Origin: Rhodopseudomonas boonkerdii
GTDB taxonomy: Bacteria > Pseudomonadota > Alphaproteobacteria > Rhizobiales > Xanthobacteraceae
Length of the DNA stretch: 64,000 nt
NCBI RefSeq assembly: GCF_021184025.1
Contig: NZ_CP036537.1
Coordinates: 3,720,001 to 3,784,000, forward strand
Direction: 5' to 3'
Part shown: piece after piece, positions 18,606 through 27,061 of the stretch
Layout: the number at the start of each line of letters is the position of its first letter
Position numbering within the stretch: position 1 is the stretch's first letter
Notes under the pieces: model-generated
What the model was told of the DNA's origin: nothing
The model's input: the letters and a program-made list of their open reading frames with translations, nothing else
The model's database searches: none
Made by a program: the position numbers and the translations under genes

Positions 18606-20153
18606 ATGCCCCGCTCGCACCAAGTCTCTGGTCTGATCGTCGGAGCGTTTGTGTTCGCGTTGACCGGATTGGAACCGGGCGGCGCGGCTGAACCCACACC
18701 GAAAAATGGTGGCTTGGTCACTATGGCGACAGGCGCGCAGGTTCAGGGCTTTGACCCTCTCACCATACGTGCGGCCAATCGCGAGACGATTATGGCCGGT
18801 GCGCTCGTGTTCTCGAACTTCTTCACGCTCAACGAAAAAGGCGAACGCGTCCCGGACCTCGCCACCTCGCTTGAGGGCTCGCCTGACGGTTTGACGTGGC
18901 TGTTGAAGCTGCGGCCGGGACTTAAGTTTTCCAACGGGTCCCCTTACACCGCGCACGACGTGATACGTCACTTTCAACGCATCCTTGATCCCTCAAAAAA
19001 TCAAGCGTTCGCGGCGGCTATCGGCGAATTGAAGGAGGCCATTGCGATCGACGATACCACCGTAGAATTCCGCTTGACGTATCCCCGGACCGCATTCTCG
19101 AGCATCTTCTCCACCGATAACCATCTTATCTGGGCCATGCCCGCTGAATATCAAAACAGCGCTGGTCTCGACCTCAACCGCCGTCCGATCGGAGCCGGCC
19201 CCTACGTGATGACAGACTGGAAACAGGACGACAGCATCACCTTTGAGAAGAACCCCAACTACTGGAATCCGGGAGCCCAGCACCTCGACAAAATTGTGAT
19301 CCGCTTTCTGCCCGAACCGGCCGCACGTTTTACGGCGGTAAAGACCGGTGACATTGACATCTTCTACGAGCCACTCGGCAAGCAGGTGAACGAAGCACGT
19401 AACAGCAAGAGCTTGAAGGTCGTAGAGTACATCGGCACCGGCGCCTCCACCCTTAATATCAATACATCATCGCCCCCACTCGACGACGTCAGGGTACGGC
19501 AAGCGCTGGCCTATGCGCTGGATCGCAATGTCGAGCTCAAGGTCGCCTACGACGGTGTCGGTCAGCTCGCCACCAGTTTCTGGGGACCTAGTTCGCTGTG
19601 GCATTGCCCAGACGTTGGCTATCCTGAATACAATCCAGAGAAAGCCCGGGCCCTGCTCAAGGACTACGGTAAACCGGTCAAGGTCGTGCTCCAGTCGGAG
19701 CCCACATCGACAAGAGCGATCTCTGCGCAGCTCTACCAGAGCTTCTGGCAGAAGGTCGGCATCGAAGTAGAGATCAACAACATTCAGGGGGGACCATCTT
19801 ATATCAACGCGGTACTGCGCGGCGACTACCAGATCGCATTCTGGGAGGTAGTCGATGTGCCTGACCCCGACTTTCAAGTCTACCAAGCGTTCTTTTCGAA
19901 GAGCGGAGGCAACATCACCAGGATCAGTGATCCAAAGCTCGACGAGGCCATCGACGCCGGGCGCCGCAGTCCCGATATCGGCGTCCGGAAGAGAGCGTAT
20001 TGCGATTTCAGCAAGCAGATGGCGAAACTGATGCCTATCATGTTACGCACCCAGTCGAACTATTCCGCCATCACGCAGCCGCGGGTTCATAATATTCCAC
20101 CGCTGCGCCGCGGCCTGCTTCGCCTTAACGAAGTCTGGGTGGATCCGAAATAA
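18606..20153 (+). CDS. ABC transporter substrate-binding protein, family 5 (peptide/opine type)
   Basis: This 515-residue periplasmic binding protein has a signal peptide (hydrophobic core LIVGAFVFALTGL, cleavage near GGAAE) and the SBP_bac_5 fold. Visible landmarks are VPDLATSLEGSPDGLTWLLK, YTAHDVIRHFQRILDP and the late VRVRQALAYALDR-like segment. The start at 18606 follows CAGGGAGCCGAA. It is the first gene of a complete importer (two permeases, two ATPases) and delivers the solute, probably a peptide, opine or similar compound. The exact ligand cannot be read. Confidence 0.92.
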   Translation: MPRSHQVSGLIVGAFVFALTGLEPGGAAEPTPKNGGLVTMATGAQVQGFDPLTIRAANRETIMAGALVFSNFFTLNEKGERVPDLATSLEGSPDGLTWLLKLRPGLKFSNGSPYTAHDVIRHFQRILDPSKNQAFAAAIGELKEAIAIDDTTVEFRLTYPRTAFSSIFSTDNHLIWAMPAEYQNSAGLDLNRRPIGAGPYVMTDWKQDDSITFEKNPNYWNPGAQHLDKIVIRFLPEPAARFTAVKTGDIDIFYEPLGKQVNEARNSKSLKVVEYIGTGASTLNINTSSPPLDDVRVRQALAYALDRNVELKVAYDGVGQLATSFWGPSSLWHCPDVGYPEYNPEKARALLKDYGKPVKVVLQSEPTSTRAISAQLYQSFWQKVGIEVEINNIQGGPSYINAVLRGDYQIAFWEVVDVPDPDFQVYQAFFSKSGGNITRISDPKLDEAIDAGRRSPDIGVRKRAYCDFSKQMAKLMPIMLRTQSNYSAITQPRVHNIPPLRRGLLRLNEVWVDPK

Positions 20154-20189
20154 TTTCGATCTTTGAGATAGCGATGCAAAGTGTAGGCG

Positions 20190-21131
20190 ATGATGCAGTA
20201 CTTCATGTACAAGCTAATGCGCCTGATCCTGGTATTGCTTTTGGTCACCACGGCCACTTTCTTGCTCTTGGATATGCTGCCGGGTGACGTCGCGCTCACC
20301 CTGCTTGGCAACGAGGCGACGCCAGAGGCAATAGCGCAGGTGCGGGCTGAACTCGGCCTCGATCGGCCGGTGGTCATGCGCTATTTGCATTGGCTGGTCA
20401 GTTTCATGCTCGGTGACCTCGGCCGCTCGTACATTACTCAAGTGCCGGTCATGGAAGCGATCATCGATCGGCTTCCAGTGACGATTGAGCTGATACTACT
20501 GAGTCAGGGATTTGCGCTGCTCCTCGCCGTGCCATCTGGCGTGTTGTGCGCCTACAAGGCAGGCAGCCGGATCGACCGGCTAATCAACTCCGCAGCGCTT
20601 TTATTGCTTGCCGCGCCGGTGTTCGTCACTGCCATCCTGTTGATGTTCCTGTTTGCGCTCAAGCTGCGCTGGCTGCCGTCCACCGGCTACGTACCGTTCA
20701 TGACCGATCCGATAGGCAATCTTGCGCGTCTTACCTTGCCTGCGCTCGCGATCGGATTGTCGGAATGGCCGCCGCTGTTCGCCGTGCTGCGCGCCGACAT
20801 GATCAAGACATTACAGCAGGACTATATCGCGCTCGCCAAAGCCAAGGGACTTACACCCGCTTCCATCCTGCTGCGGCACGCGCTGCGGCCGTCATCGTTC
20901 ACACTGGTAACGATCACAGGCCTGCAAATCGCCACGGCGATCACGGGCGCCTTGGTGGTGGAGACAATTTTCGGTCTGCCGGGAGTCGGCCGCATGCTGA
21001 CAGGTGCCGTATATAACCGTGACATGATGCTGGTCCAGGGCTGCGTCGCGTTGATCTCCGTCGGCTATGTCTTGATCAATTTTGGTGTCGACCTGATCTA
21101 CGCGCTGCTCGATCCGAGGATCCGCCAATGA
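20190..21131 (+). CDS. ABC transporter permease, DppB-like
   Basis: This 313-residue inner-membrane permease has six predicted helices and the DppB-type N-terminus (MRLILVLLLVTTATFLLLDM). The conserved EAA loop region is DYIALAKAKGLTPASILLRH. It begins 36 bases after the binding-protein gene and overlaps the next permease by four bases (ATGA), which indicates translational coupling. Confidence 0.93.
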   Translation: MMQYFMYKLMRLILVLLLVTTATFLLLDMLPGDVALTLLGNEATPEAIAQVRAELGLDRPVVMRYLHWLVSFMLGDLGRSYITQVPVMEAIIDRLPVTIELILLSQGFALLLAVPSGVLCAYKAGSRIDRLINSAALLLLAAPVFVTAILLMFLFALKLRWLPSTGYVPFMTDPIGNLARLTLPALAIGLSEWPPLFAVLRADMIKTLQQDYIALAKAKGLTPASILLRHALRPSSFTLVTITGLQIATAITGALVVETIFGLPGVGRMLTGAVYNRDMMLVQGCVALISVGYVLINFGVDLIYALLDPRIRQ

Positions 21132-22015
21132 CTGCGGCCATTGACGATCAAGCCCAGACAACGGTGCCGGCGAGTGAGGGGTTGAACCACCCGCTCACAC
21201 GCCACCGGCCGGGCCTCCTCTTCTGGATTCCGATGTCCTGGATCACGTTGGTCGTCGTCCTGGCAGCGACCGCGCCCCTGCTGCCACTGCGCAGCCCGAC
21301 TGAAACTGATTTCACCGTCATCTCTAATTGGCCAGATGCAACCTACTGGTTCGGCACCGACCAGCTCGGTCGCGACATCTTCTCGCGCTCTGTGTTCGGC
21401 GCGAGAATTTCCCTTGTCGTCGGACTGCTTGCGCCTGCTATCGGCCTTGGATTTGGCATGGTCCTTGGCATCGCCGCTGGCTATTTCCGGGGCCGCACCG
21501 AATCCGCCATCACCACCTCCATGGACGCCATCATGGCGTTTCCCGGTATCCTTATCGTTCTTGCGGTGACCGCCTATGTCGGCGCCAACACCGCTGTTCT
21601 CATCTTCCTGCTCGGCTTTCTTACGATCCCGGCGTTCATGCGGGTAGCGCGCGCCAACACGCTGGTGTTCGCCAAGCGTGAATTCGTGCTGGCAGCGCGT
21701 GCTATGGGTGCGTCCCATGGGCGGGTGCTGACGCTCGAAATCTTGCCGAACGTCGGCATCCCGATGCTGATTTACGCGTGTCTCGTGGTCTCGCGCATCA
21801 TCGTGATCGAAGGCGTGCTGTCCTTCCTGGGCTTGAGCGTGCCCCCACCGCAGCCGACGTGGGGCAACATGATCGCGGACGGGCAGACCGATCTGGCGAC
21901 ATCGCCCTACATTGCCTTCATCCCCTCTGCGCTGATGTTCCTCACGGTGCTGTCCATCAACCTGATCGGCGAGCGTCTGCGTGCCCAGACAGATTTCCGC
22001 GGCACTGCCCTATGA
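21128..22015 (+). CDS. ABC transporter permease, DppC-like
   Basis: This 295-residue second permease has the family's extended N-terminus before helix 1, then FGTDQLGRDIFSRSVFGAR, the standard DppC/OppC signature. The EAA loop is FVLAARAMGASHGRVLTLEI. Both ends overlap neighbouring genes by four bases (ATGA), so it sits in the middle of a tightly coupled operon. Confidence 0.93.
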   Translation: MTAAIDDQAQTTVPASEGLNHPLTRHRPGLLFWIPMSWITLVVVLAATAPLLPLRSPTETDFTVISNWPDATYWFGTDQLGRDIFSRSVFGARISLVVGLLAPAIGLGFGMVLGIAAGYFRGRTESAITTSMDAIMAFPGILIVLAVTAYVGANTAVLIFLLGFLTIPAFMRVARANTLVFAKREFVLAARAMGASHGRVLTLEILPNVGIPMLIYACLVVSRIIVIEGVLSFLGLSVPPPQPTWGNMIADGQTDLATSPYIAFIPSALMFLTVLSINLIGERLRAQTDFRGTAL

Positions 22016-23019
22016 CAGGAAGATGTACGGCCCTCCTGGAGGTCACCGATCTTGTGACACACCTCCATACGCCTCGTGGCATTGTGCGGGCGGTGGATGG
22101 CATGTCGTTTTCAGTTCAGCGGGGTGAGACGGTCGGTATCGTCGGCGAGTCCGGTTCCGGCAAGAGCGTGCTTGCGCGAACTATTATGAGAATTCTGGCG
22201 AACGACGGTTCGGCCACCACGAACGGCCGCATTGCATTCGAGGGCCGCGACCTCCTCACGCTCTCGGAACGAGAGATGCGCGATGTTCGCGGCAAGGACA
22301 TCGCCATGGTCTTTCAGGATCCGACGTCGTCGCTCAATCCGGTCAAACGCATCGGATCTCAGATCGAGGAGGTGATCACACGCCATCTCGGTTTACGCGG
22401 CCGTGCTGCCAAAACCCGCGCGGTCGAGCTGCTCACCTCCGTCGGAATTCCCCTGCCGGCCGAGCGGCTGCACCAGTATCCGCACCAGCTATCCGGCGGC
22501 ATGCGCCAGCGGATTGCCATTGCCATCGCGCTCGCGTGTGAGCCGAAGCTGTTGATCGCCGACGAGCCGACCACTGCGCTCGATGTTACTATCCAGGCGC
22601 AAATCCTCGATCTTCTGCAGCGTCAACAGCGCGCTCACAACATGGCAATGATTCTGATCTCGCACGACCTCGGCGTGGTGGCGCAGTACACCGACAAAGT
22701 TGCGGTGATGTACGCCGGGCAGATGGTTGAGCGCGCATCGACGCGGTCGCTGTTCCACGATTATCGCATGCGCTACACTCAAGCGCTGATCCGCTCCGCA
22801 CCAAACCTTTCCGATCCGCCGCACACCCGGCAGCGCGCGATTTCGGGACGGCCGCCGGACATGCTGACGCCCCCGACCGGATGCCGCTTCAACCCACGCT
22901 GCGATTACGCGAGCGATCTGTGTAGGATCGATCATCCAGAGTTATCGATGACCGATGCGGACCCCATGCATCTCTACGCCTGCTGGCATCCTGTCCGCGC
23001 GCGCGGAGTATTGCCATGA
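22012..23019 (+). CDS. ABC transporter ATPase, DppD-like
   Basis: This 335-residue ATPase has Walker A GESGSGKS, signature [15 protein letters not shown], Walker [13 protein letters not shown] and an H-loop histidine in LISHDLGVV. The C-terminal oligopeptide-transporter extension contains the cysteine set [15 protein letters not shown], known in this family to hold an Fe-S cluster. The start at 22012 overlaps the permease stop by four bases; the longer frame is a read-through of the permease gene in another phase. Confidence 0.94.
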   Translation: MTGRCTALLEVTDLVTHLHTPRGIVRAVDGMSFSVQRGETVGIVGESGSGKSVLARTIMRILANDGSATTNGRIAFEGRDLLTLSEREMRDVRGKDIAMVFQDPTSSLNPVKRIGSQIEEVITRHLGLRGRAAKTRAVELLTSVGIPLPAERLHQYPHQLSGGMRQRIAIAIALACEPKLLIADEPTTALDVTIQAQILDLLQRQQRAHNMAMILISHDLGVVAQYTDKVAVMYAGQMVERASTRSLFHDYRMRYTQALIRSAPNLSDPPHTRQRAISGRPPDMLTPPTGCRFNPRCDYASDLCRIDHPELSMTDADPMHLYACWHPVRARGVLP

Positions 23020-23990
23020 AGTCAGACGAACTCCTGATCCTCGACAACCTGTCGGCGACATACAAGCTGCCGCGCGGCCTGCAGCTTACAGCCGTCGCAA
23101 ACGTCAGTTTCGTTGTCTATAAGGGCGAAACTCTCGGGCTTGTCGGCGAGTCGGGCTGTGGCAAGTCGACGGTCGGACGCTCGATCATGCAGCTCCCACC
23201 GCCGACTGGCGGGACGGTGATTTTCCAGGGACACGACCTTGCTAGCCTGAATGCCGGAACGCTGCGCCGTATCCAGACGCGGCTGCACATGATCTTCCAG
23301 TATCCGAATTCCTCACTCAATCCCCGCCGCAAGGTGCGCGATATTGTGGCCGAGCCGATGGCGATCGCTGGCGTGGGCACCGCTCAGGAACGCGTGCGCC
23401 GTGTGCGCATTGCGCTCGAAGCGGTAGGTCTTGATCCGGATCTGGTTATGAACCGCCGCCCACACGAATTTTCCGGAGGCCAATGCCAGCGTATCGCAAT
23501 CGCCCGTGCGCTCATCATGGAGCCCTGTCTCATCATCTGCGACGAACCTGTCTCGGCGCTCGACGTCTCGGTGCGCGCGCAAATCCTTAACCTGCTGGAG
23601 GATATGAAAGCGCGCTATGGCCTGACGTTGCTGTTTATCAGTCATGACCTTGCCGTCGTGAAGAACATCAGCGACCGGGTCGCGGTCATGTATCTTGGTC
23701 GCCTTTGCGAACTAGCCTCGTCAGAGCGGCTCTACGAAGCGCCCCTCCATCCCTACACCGCGGCGCTGATGGCTGCCATTCCTGTCATGGACCCCGACAG
23801 AGGCAGCGCCCCCTTGCGGTTGCTCGTCGGTGAACTGCCCTCGCCCATCAATCCGCCGAGCGGCTGCCGCTTTCGGACACGATGTCCGCGCGCGGCGACG
23901 CGTTGTGCGGAGCTCGAGCCGAAATGGCGGGAAGCAGAACCAGACCACTTCGTCGCTTGTCACTTTCCTCTCGACCACCCTAGTGAATAA
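23016..23990 (+). CDS. ABC transporter ATPase, DppF-like
   Basis: This 324-residue partner ATPase has Walker A GESGCGKS, signature FSGGQCQRIAIARAL, Walker B LIICDEPVSALD and SHDLAVVK. It ends with the cysteine-bearing extension GCRFRTRCPRAATRC. It overlaps the preceding gene by four bases and closes the five-gene importer operon. Immediately downstream are transposase remnants. Confidence 0.94.
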   Translation: MKSDELLILDNLSATYKLPRGLQLTAVANVSFVVYKGETLGLVGESGCGKSTVGRSIMQLPPPTGGTVIFQGHDLASLNAGTLRRIQTRLHMIFQYPNSSLNPRRKVRDIVAEPMAIAGVGTAQERVRRVRIALEAVGLDPDLVMNRRPHEFSGGQCQRIAIARALIMEPCLIICDEPVSALDVSVRAQILNLLEDMKARYGLTLLFISHDLAVVKNISDRVAVMYLGRLCELASSERLYEAPLHPYTAALMAAIPVMDPDRGSAPLRLLVGELPSPINPPSGCRFRTRCPRAATRCAELEPKWREAEPDHFVACHFPLDHPSE

Positions 23991-24019
23991 GGCGATGTTC
24001 CGAGGTCTGCGCTTCGCCG

Positions 24020-24175
24020 GATGAAGCATGGTTCCTTCGGTTCGATCCGCAAGTCAGCCGCCAGGATTCGTCTCCTCCATTTGACGATGATCTGCTGGTT
24101 GACGTCGTAGCTTCTGACAAGCGCCACAGCTCGCTTGACCTAGCCCGCGGTGCCTCGGGTCTTACGGAGCACGAT
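24020..24175 (-). pseudogene. IS481-family transposase N-terminal remnant
   Basis: The minus strand reads RAVALVRSYDVNQQIIVKW then RRRILAADLRIEPKEP. This matches the HTH and linker of IS481-type transposases, whose usual form is a RYGIN-x-KTVAKWKKR helix followed by VADL-x-x-GPKEP. The frame is interrupted by a TAG at 24140-24142 and the DDE domain is absent. Confidence 0.6.
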
Positions 24176-24383
24176 CGAATCTGGTGAATGCCAGAGCAGA
24201 TCCGGCCATCAGAGATGATGATGTCTGAGGAACTCGTCCCGATCGACCATCCCGAAATACCCGGCGATTGCGAAATCTTTGAAATCCTCATCGATGGCAA
24301 ATCTGCTGGCTTCGTGCTGATCGGACCGGATGGCACGAACACCCTGCAGCGTCCTGAACAAGCGCTCGGGATTGCTACCAGGA

Positions 24384-24740
24384 TCACTCAGCAGGGACCA
24401 AAGCCTGGTATTTGGCTCCATTGCGATATCGACGAGCGTTTTCGAGTTCTTCGGTGCCTTTAATTGCGATTGCGGCGTGTTGTAAAATGAGCGGGTGATC
24501 CAGGTCGCGTCGGCTGACTGGCCGCTCCTCGGCCTCAAGCTTTATCCAAGCCTCTCTGATCGAGCTCAATCGACCGAGCTCCGCTTGGACCGTTAAATCA
24601 GTTGAGCGTGCCACGCGTTGATAATGCTGCAGACACCGATCCAGCCCTCGCGTGTCTCCCATGGCTTCCGCCAGCTGCATGGCGCCCAAGAAGTGCCCGC
24701 CCTCGATCGCCCGATGTCCTTCCTGACGGAGGACCTCATT
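24384..24740 (-). pseudogene. Orphan hypothetical ORF fragment
   Basis: An open frame of about 117 codons reads protein-like (INEVLRQEGHRAIEGGHFLG, then QHYQRVARSTDLTVQAELGR). It lacks an ATG near its beginning; TTG at 24689 or ATG at 24680 would give about 100 residues. It is followed by a stop and by a second overlapping frame. No family was recognised. It may be the C-terminal end of a disrupted gene. Confidence 0.35.
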
Positions 24741-24777
24741 GATCAGCGACTAAATCACCGGCGAAAAGAGACCGCTT

Positions 24778-25467
24778 TCATTCCGCGACCAAACTGATTG
24801 TTGGTTCTGGCTGGCCGCTCCATGTCATCCGGTAGACGTTGCCTTGCGCGACCGACTGGACCGCGTGCGGAAAAAGCGCGACCAGACAGGTCCCGCCGGG
24901 CTTCCGGACGGATGGATAGATGATCCCGTTCAGGCCGCGTGCCCTGGCGGCGTCCGCCAGCGCATTGCCAACCGGATACCCGATAGTCTTTTCCGGGTTC
25001 AAGGATTGGTGGTTCGGATGGGCCCGGAGGTCTACGAACTCGCCAGCGAAGCTCGCGAACATCTCGGCGTATTCGACCGTAGCGTTGAAATCGCCAGCCG
25101 CCGCCAGAAACTCAGTCAGGTGGAATTTGACCTCCGCCAGGCTGGTCGCGACATCAAACCCGGCATACCAGGCACCACGGCCGGCCCCATTGAAGCGGTT
25201 CGGTTCGCGCGGTTTGGCATAGGCGAAGGAGGCGTTGATGAAGTGCGCATGCGGGACGCCGTAAACGAGTTCGTGCGATTGCACCTCACCTGCCCCGCGG
25301 GCCTGCGCAATTCGTCTGTTACTCGTGGTGCCTTCGATCTCGCTCAACGCGTCCAGTTCGGATTCATCGACGAGATCGAGCAACACGGACTCGCGAAGCC
25401 GAGCGGTCGCTACAAGGCGAACGGTCCGCTCGATCGCTTCGCGACCGATCTTCAACCCATCAAGCAT
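24778..25467 (-). CDS. RES domain toxin (NAD+-degrading type)
   Basis: This 229-residue protein carries the RES domain, named for conserved Arg, Glu and Ser. Candidate active-site residues are R91, R97 and Y101 (RFNGAGRGAWYAG), E112 in LAEVKFH and S186 in IIYPSVRKPGG. Characterised RES toxins deplete NAD+ with an ADP-ribosyltransferase-like fold. It lies three bases after the Xre antitoxin gene, the standard antitoxin-first order. It appears full length with no frame damage, so it is probably functional. Confidence 0.92.
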   Translation of the reverse strand: MLDGLKIGREAIERTVRLVATARLRESVLLDLVDESELDALSEIEGTTSNRRIAQARGAGEVQSHELVYGVPHAHFINASFAYAKPREPNRFNGAGRGAWYAGFDVATSLAEVKFHLTEFLAAAGDFNATVEYAEMFASFAGEFVDLRAHPNHQSLNPEKTIGYPVGNALADAARARGLNGIIYPSVRKPGGTCLVALFPHAVQSVAQGNVYRMTWSGQPEPTISLVAE

Positions 25468-25470
25468 TGA

Positions 25471-25917
25471 TCAGAGGCCGCCGCGAATCGCATCCACGTA
25501 GCGGCGTGTCTCGAGCATGAGCGGAATGCCGCCTTCGATCATGGCATCGACCGGGGACCGACGCTGGAAGATCGGACCGCTGTTTACGAGCTTCGGCCAG
25601 CGGACGGACATGTCGTCGGCAAAAAGAAGCCGGAGACCTTTGTGAATACCAATTGCGGCCGACGCTCGTGTGAGCTGATCCTGCGAGAGCGGTTGGTCCC
25701 AAGAGCCACGCTTGATGCGGTCCCAGGTGCTTTCGGACACGCCGAGGAGCATGGCGGCCTCGGCATTAGTCAGCTTCCAATGCTCGACGATCTTCCGGAA
25801 TGCCTTGATGGCGATTGGGGAGAGTCGCTCGCGATCAGGCGCCGTCGTGAACGTCTGCACATCGACAGGCGTTGCCGCGCCTGGTGCTCCGAATGTTGCA
25901 GCTTGAGCCATGATCAC
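25471..25917 (-). CDS. Xre/MbcA/ParS-type antitoxin of a RES-Xre pair
   Basis: This 148-residue antitoxin has an Xre-like helix-turn-helix (about residues 50-75, LTNAEAAMLLGVSESTWDRI) and a C-terminal DUF2384 toxin-binding domain (about 90-148). The tail LMLETRRYVDAIRGGL would occupy the toxin active site, as in known RES-Xre complexes. It is first in the operon, and a palindrome upstream (25942-25977) is its likely autoregulatory operator. Confidence 0.92.
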   Translation of the reverse strand: MIMAQAATFGAPGAATPVDVQTFTTAPDRERLSPIAIKAFRKIVEHWKLTNAEAAMLLGVSESTWDRIKRGSWDQPLSQDQLTRASAAIGIHKGLRLLFADDMSVRWPKLVNSGPIFQRRSPVDAMIEGGIPLMLETRRYVDAIRGGL

Positions 25918-25941
25918 CTTCCTCGATACCAGACAGAAGTA

Positions 25942-25977
25942 TCGTCAAATGGTGCGACGTCAAGCGTCATTTGACGA
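25942..25977. promoter_or_regulatory. Operator palindrome of the RES-Xre operon
   Basis: TCGTCAAATG at 25942-25951 and CATTTGACGA at 25968-25977 form a perfect 10-bp inverted repeat with a 16-base spacer, 25 bases before the antitoxin start. On the minus strand a TTGACG (-35-like) lies between the arms and TACTTC (-10-like) follows after 16 bases. Binding by the Xre antitoxin would cover the promoter. Confidence 0.7.
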
Positions 25978-26084
25978 CTAAAGAGTCGTTGGTACCCAGG
26001 TCGGACATTTCCGCGCTCGCGGGCCTGCAGGCTGCGGAGCAGGATAATCGATTTATTTCATTTAAAACAATGTCTTAGGGGAGC

Positions 26085-26158
26085 TGGAGCGGGTAGAGGG
26101 AATCGAACCCTCGTATTCAGCTTGGAAGGCTGCTGCTCTACCATTGAGCTATACCCGC
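26085..26158 (-). tRNA. tRNA-Gly(TCC)
   Basis: The minus strand folds as a complete cloverleaf. The acceptor stem is GCGGGTA paired with TACCCGC, the D arm is GCTCAATGGTAGAGC, the anticodon loop CTTCCAA gives anticodon TCC, and the T arm is GAGGGTTCGATTCCCTC. The discriminator is T and CCA is encoded. The 3' end faces the accessory region at 13-26 kb, a common integration target orientation. Confidence 0.97.
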
Positions 26159-26232
26159 ATGCCGCGTCAGGTAACACGTTGTGCCGGGGGTCTCAACCTC
26201 TCCGCGGGGGACAATCCCCAAGCCTTACCGCC

Positions 26233-26328
26233 TTGTCGTTGCCCGGCTTGACCGGGCAATCCAGTAAACTCTGGCCGCGCGGATGAAAACGCTGCGCTGG
26301 TGCTTACTCCCGCTTTCGCGGGGATGAA
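26233..26328. repeat. Dispersed palindromic intergenic repeat, family A
   Basis: TTGCCCGGCTTGACCGGGCAA followed by the tag CCAGTAAACT, a variable middle, and CCCGCTTTCGCGGG. It has the same two half-elements as 7702-7806 in the reverse order. Confidence 0.78.
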
Positions 26329-26404
26329 AAATGGTGTGCGCGGCGAAAAAATTCCTATTTTGTTCTTGACGAATTTCCGCAAAGGATTATTGTCTCTGTC
26401 GTCC

Positions 26405-26860
26405 GGCCTCGATGAGAGGGGCGAGCGCGATCGTCACGTTCGCGGGGCTGGATGCGGTGGACGCCAAGGTTTGGGCGTTGCGCGGTGCTCTGAAGACGTT
26501 CGCCTGCGGGCGGGACGGACCCTTGCCGACATGTTGTTGGCGCGGAGACGTCTCACTTTTGGACGAACCGATGAGGAGCTCCCGTGACGAGACGACCCTT
26601 GCGGCGGCGTCCGGCGAGGTTGTTTTGCGGCCCGGCCCCCATGGGGCCATGCCAACACCGCATGCGGAACGTCGGACACTTTGCTCGATCATTCCGAAAG
26701 TCCTGATGCATTCCCCTTGCGGACGACCGCATCGGCATCAGGCACCAAGGGTGCATCGGGCACCCGGCGTTCCGCACGCCCTCTTTCCAGAGGGGGCGAA
26801 GGGAATGCTCACAACTCGGGCGCGTCAGCGCCGCGAGAACGCGATCGCATGATTGAAGAT
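26405..26860. repeat. Probable dispersed long repeat of Bradyrhizobium-type genomes
   Basis: The stretch starting GATGAGAGGGGCGAGCGCGA and continuing to the GC-rich TTCCGCACGCCC segment resembles, from memory, a multi-copy intergenic sequence in Bradyrhizobium and relatives. It is often mis-annotated as a short hypothetical protein beginning MRG-x-x-AIVTFAG. Only one copy is in this window, so repetition cannot be shown here. Confidence 0.45.
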
Positions 26861-27061
26861 ATGACGGGGCTGTTTGACATGTGGATCAGGCAACGACGCG
26901 CTGGGGCGTGTGATCTCCCTCCCCCAAGCGGCGCAGCCGCGCAGTGGGGAAAGCACCCCACCCGTCTCGAAGCTCGCTGAACGCTCGCTTCTCACCACCC
27001 TCCCCGTCGCTGCGCTCCGAGGAGGGAAACCAGGAACGCCGCTCCCGAGGGGAAAAGAAAA

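Larger units (their letters stand above)
23991..24777. other. Gene-poor stretch with transposase and hypothetical remnants
   Basis: These 787 bases between the importer operon and the RES toxin gene contain no intact gene. A minus-strand IS481-type fragment and an orphan minus-strand ORF are listed separately. Between them (about 24180-24380) nothing convincing was seen. Confidence 0.55.
26159..27061. other. Long non-coding stretch rich in dispersed repeats
   Basis: These 903 bases lie between tRNA-Gly and the metQ-like gene. They hold a family A palindrome (26233-26328), a longer element at about 26405-26860 and a short repeat at about 26905-27055. Open frames here are GC-driven, arginine-rich and lack ribosome sites, so none is called as a gene. 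Confidence 0.6.

Noticed and set aside
24188..24463. 91-codon plus-strand frame after the importer operon
   Set aside because: It has no ribosome site, overlaps other open frames on the opposite strand, and no family resemblance.
26085..26158. Direct-repeat attachment site pairing with the tRNA 3' end
   Set aside because: No second copy of the tRNA 3' sequence was found near 12.7-13.5 kb by eye.
26412..26852. 146-codon plus-strand frame beginning MRGASAIVTFAG
   Set aside because: It lies in a probable dispersed repeat that is often mis-annotated as a hypothetical protein; composition is low-complexity and Arg-rich.
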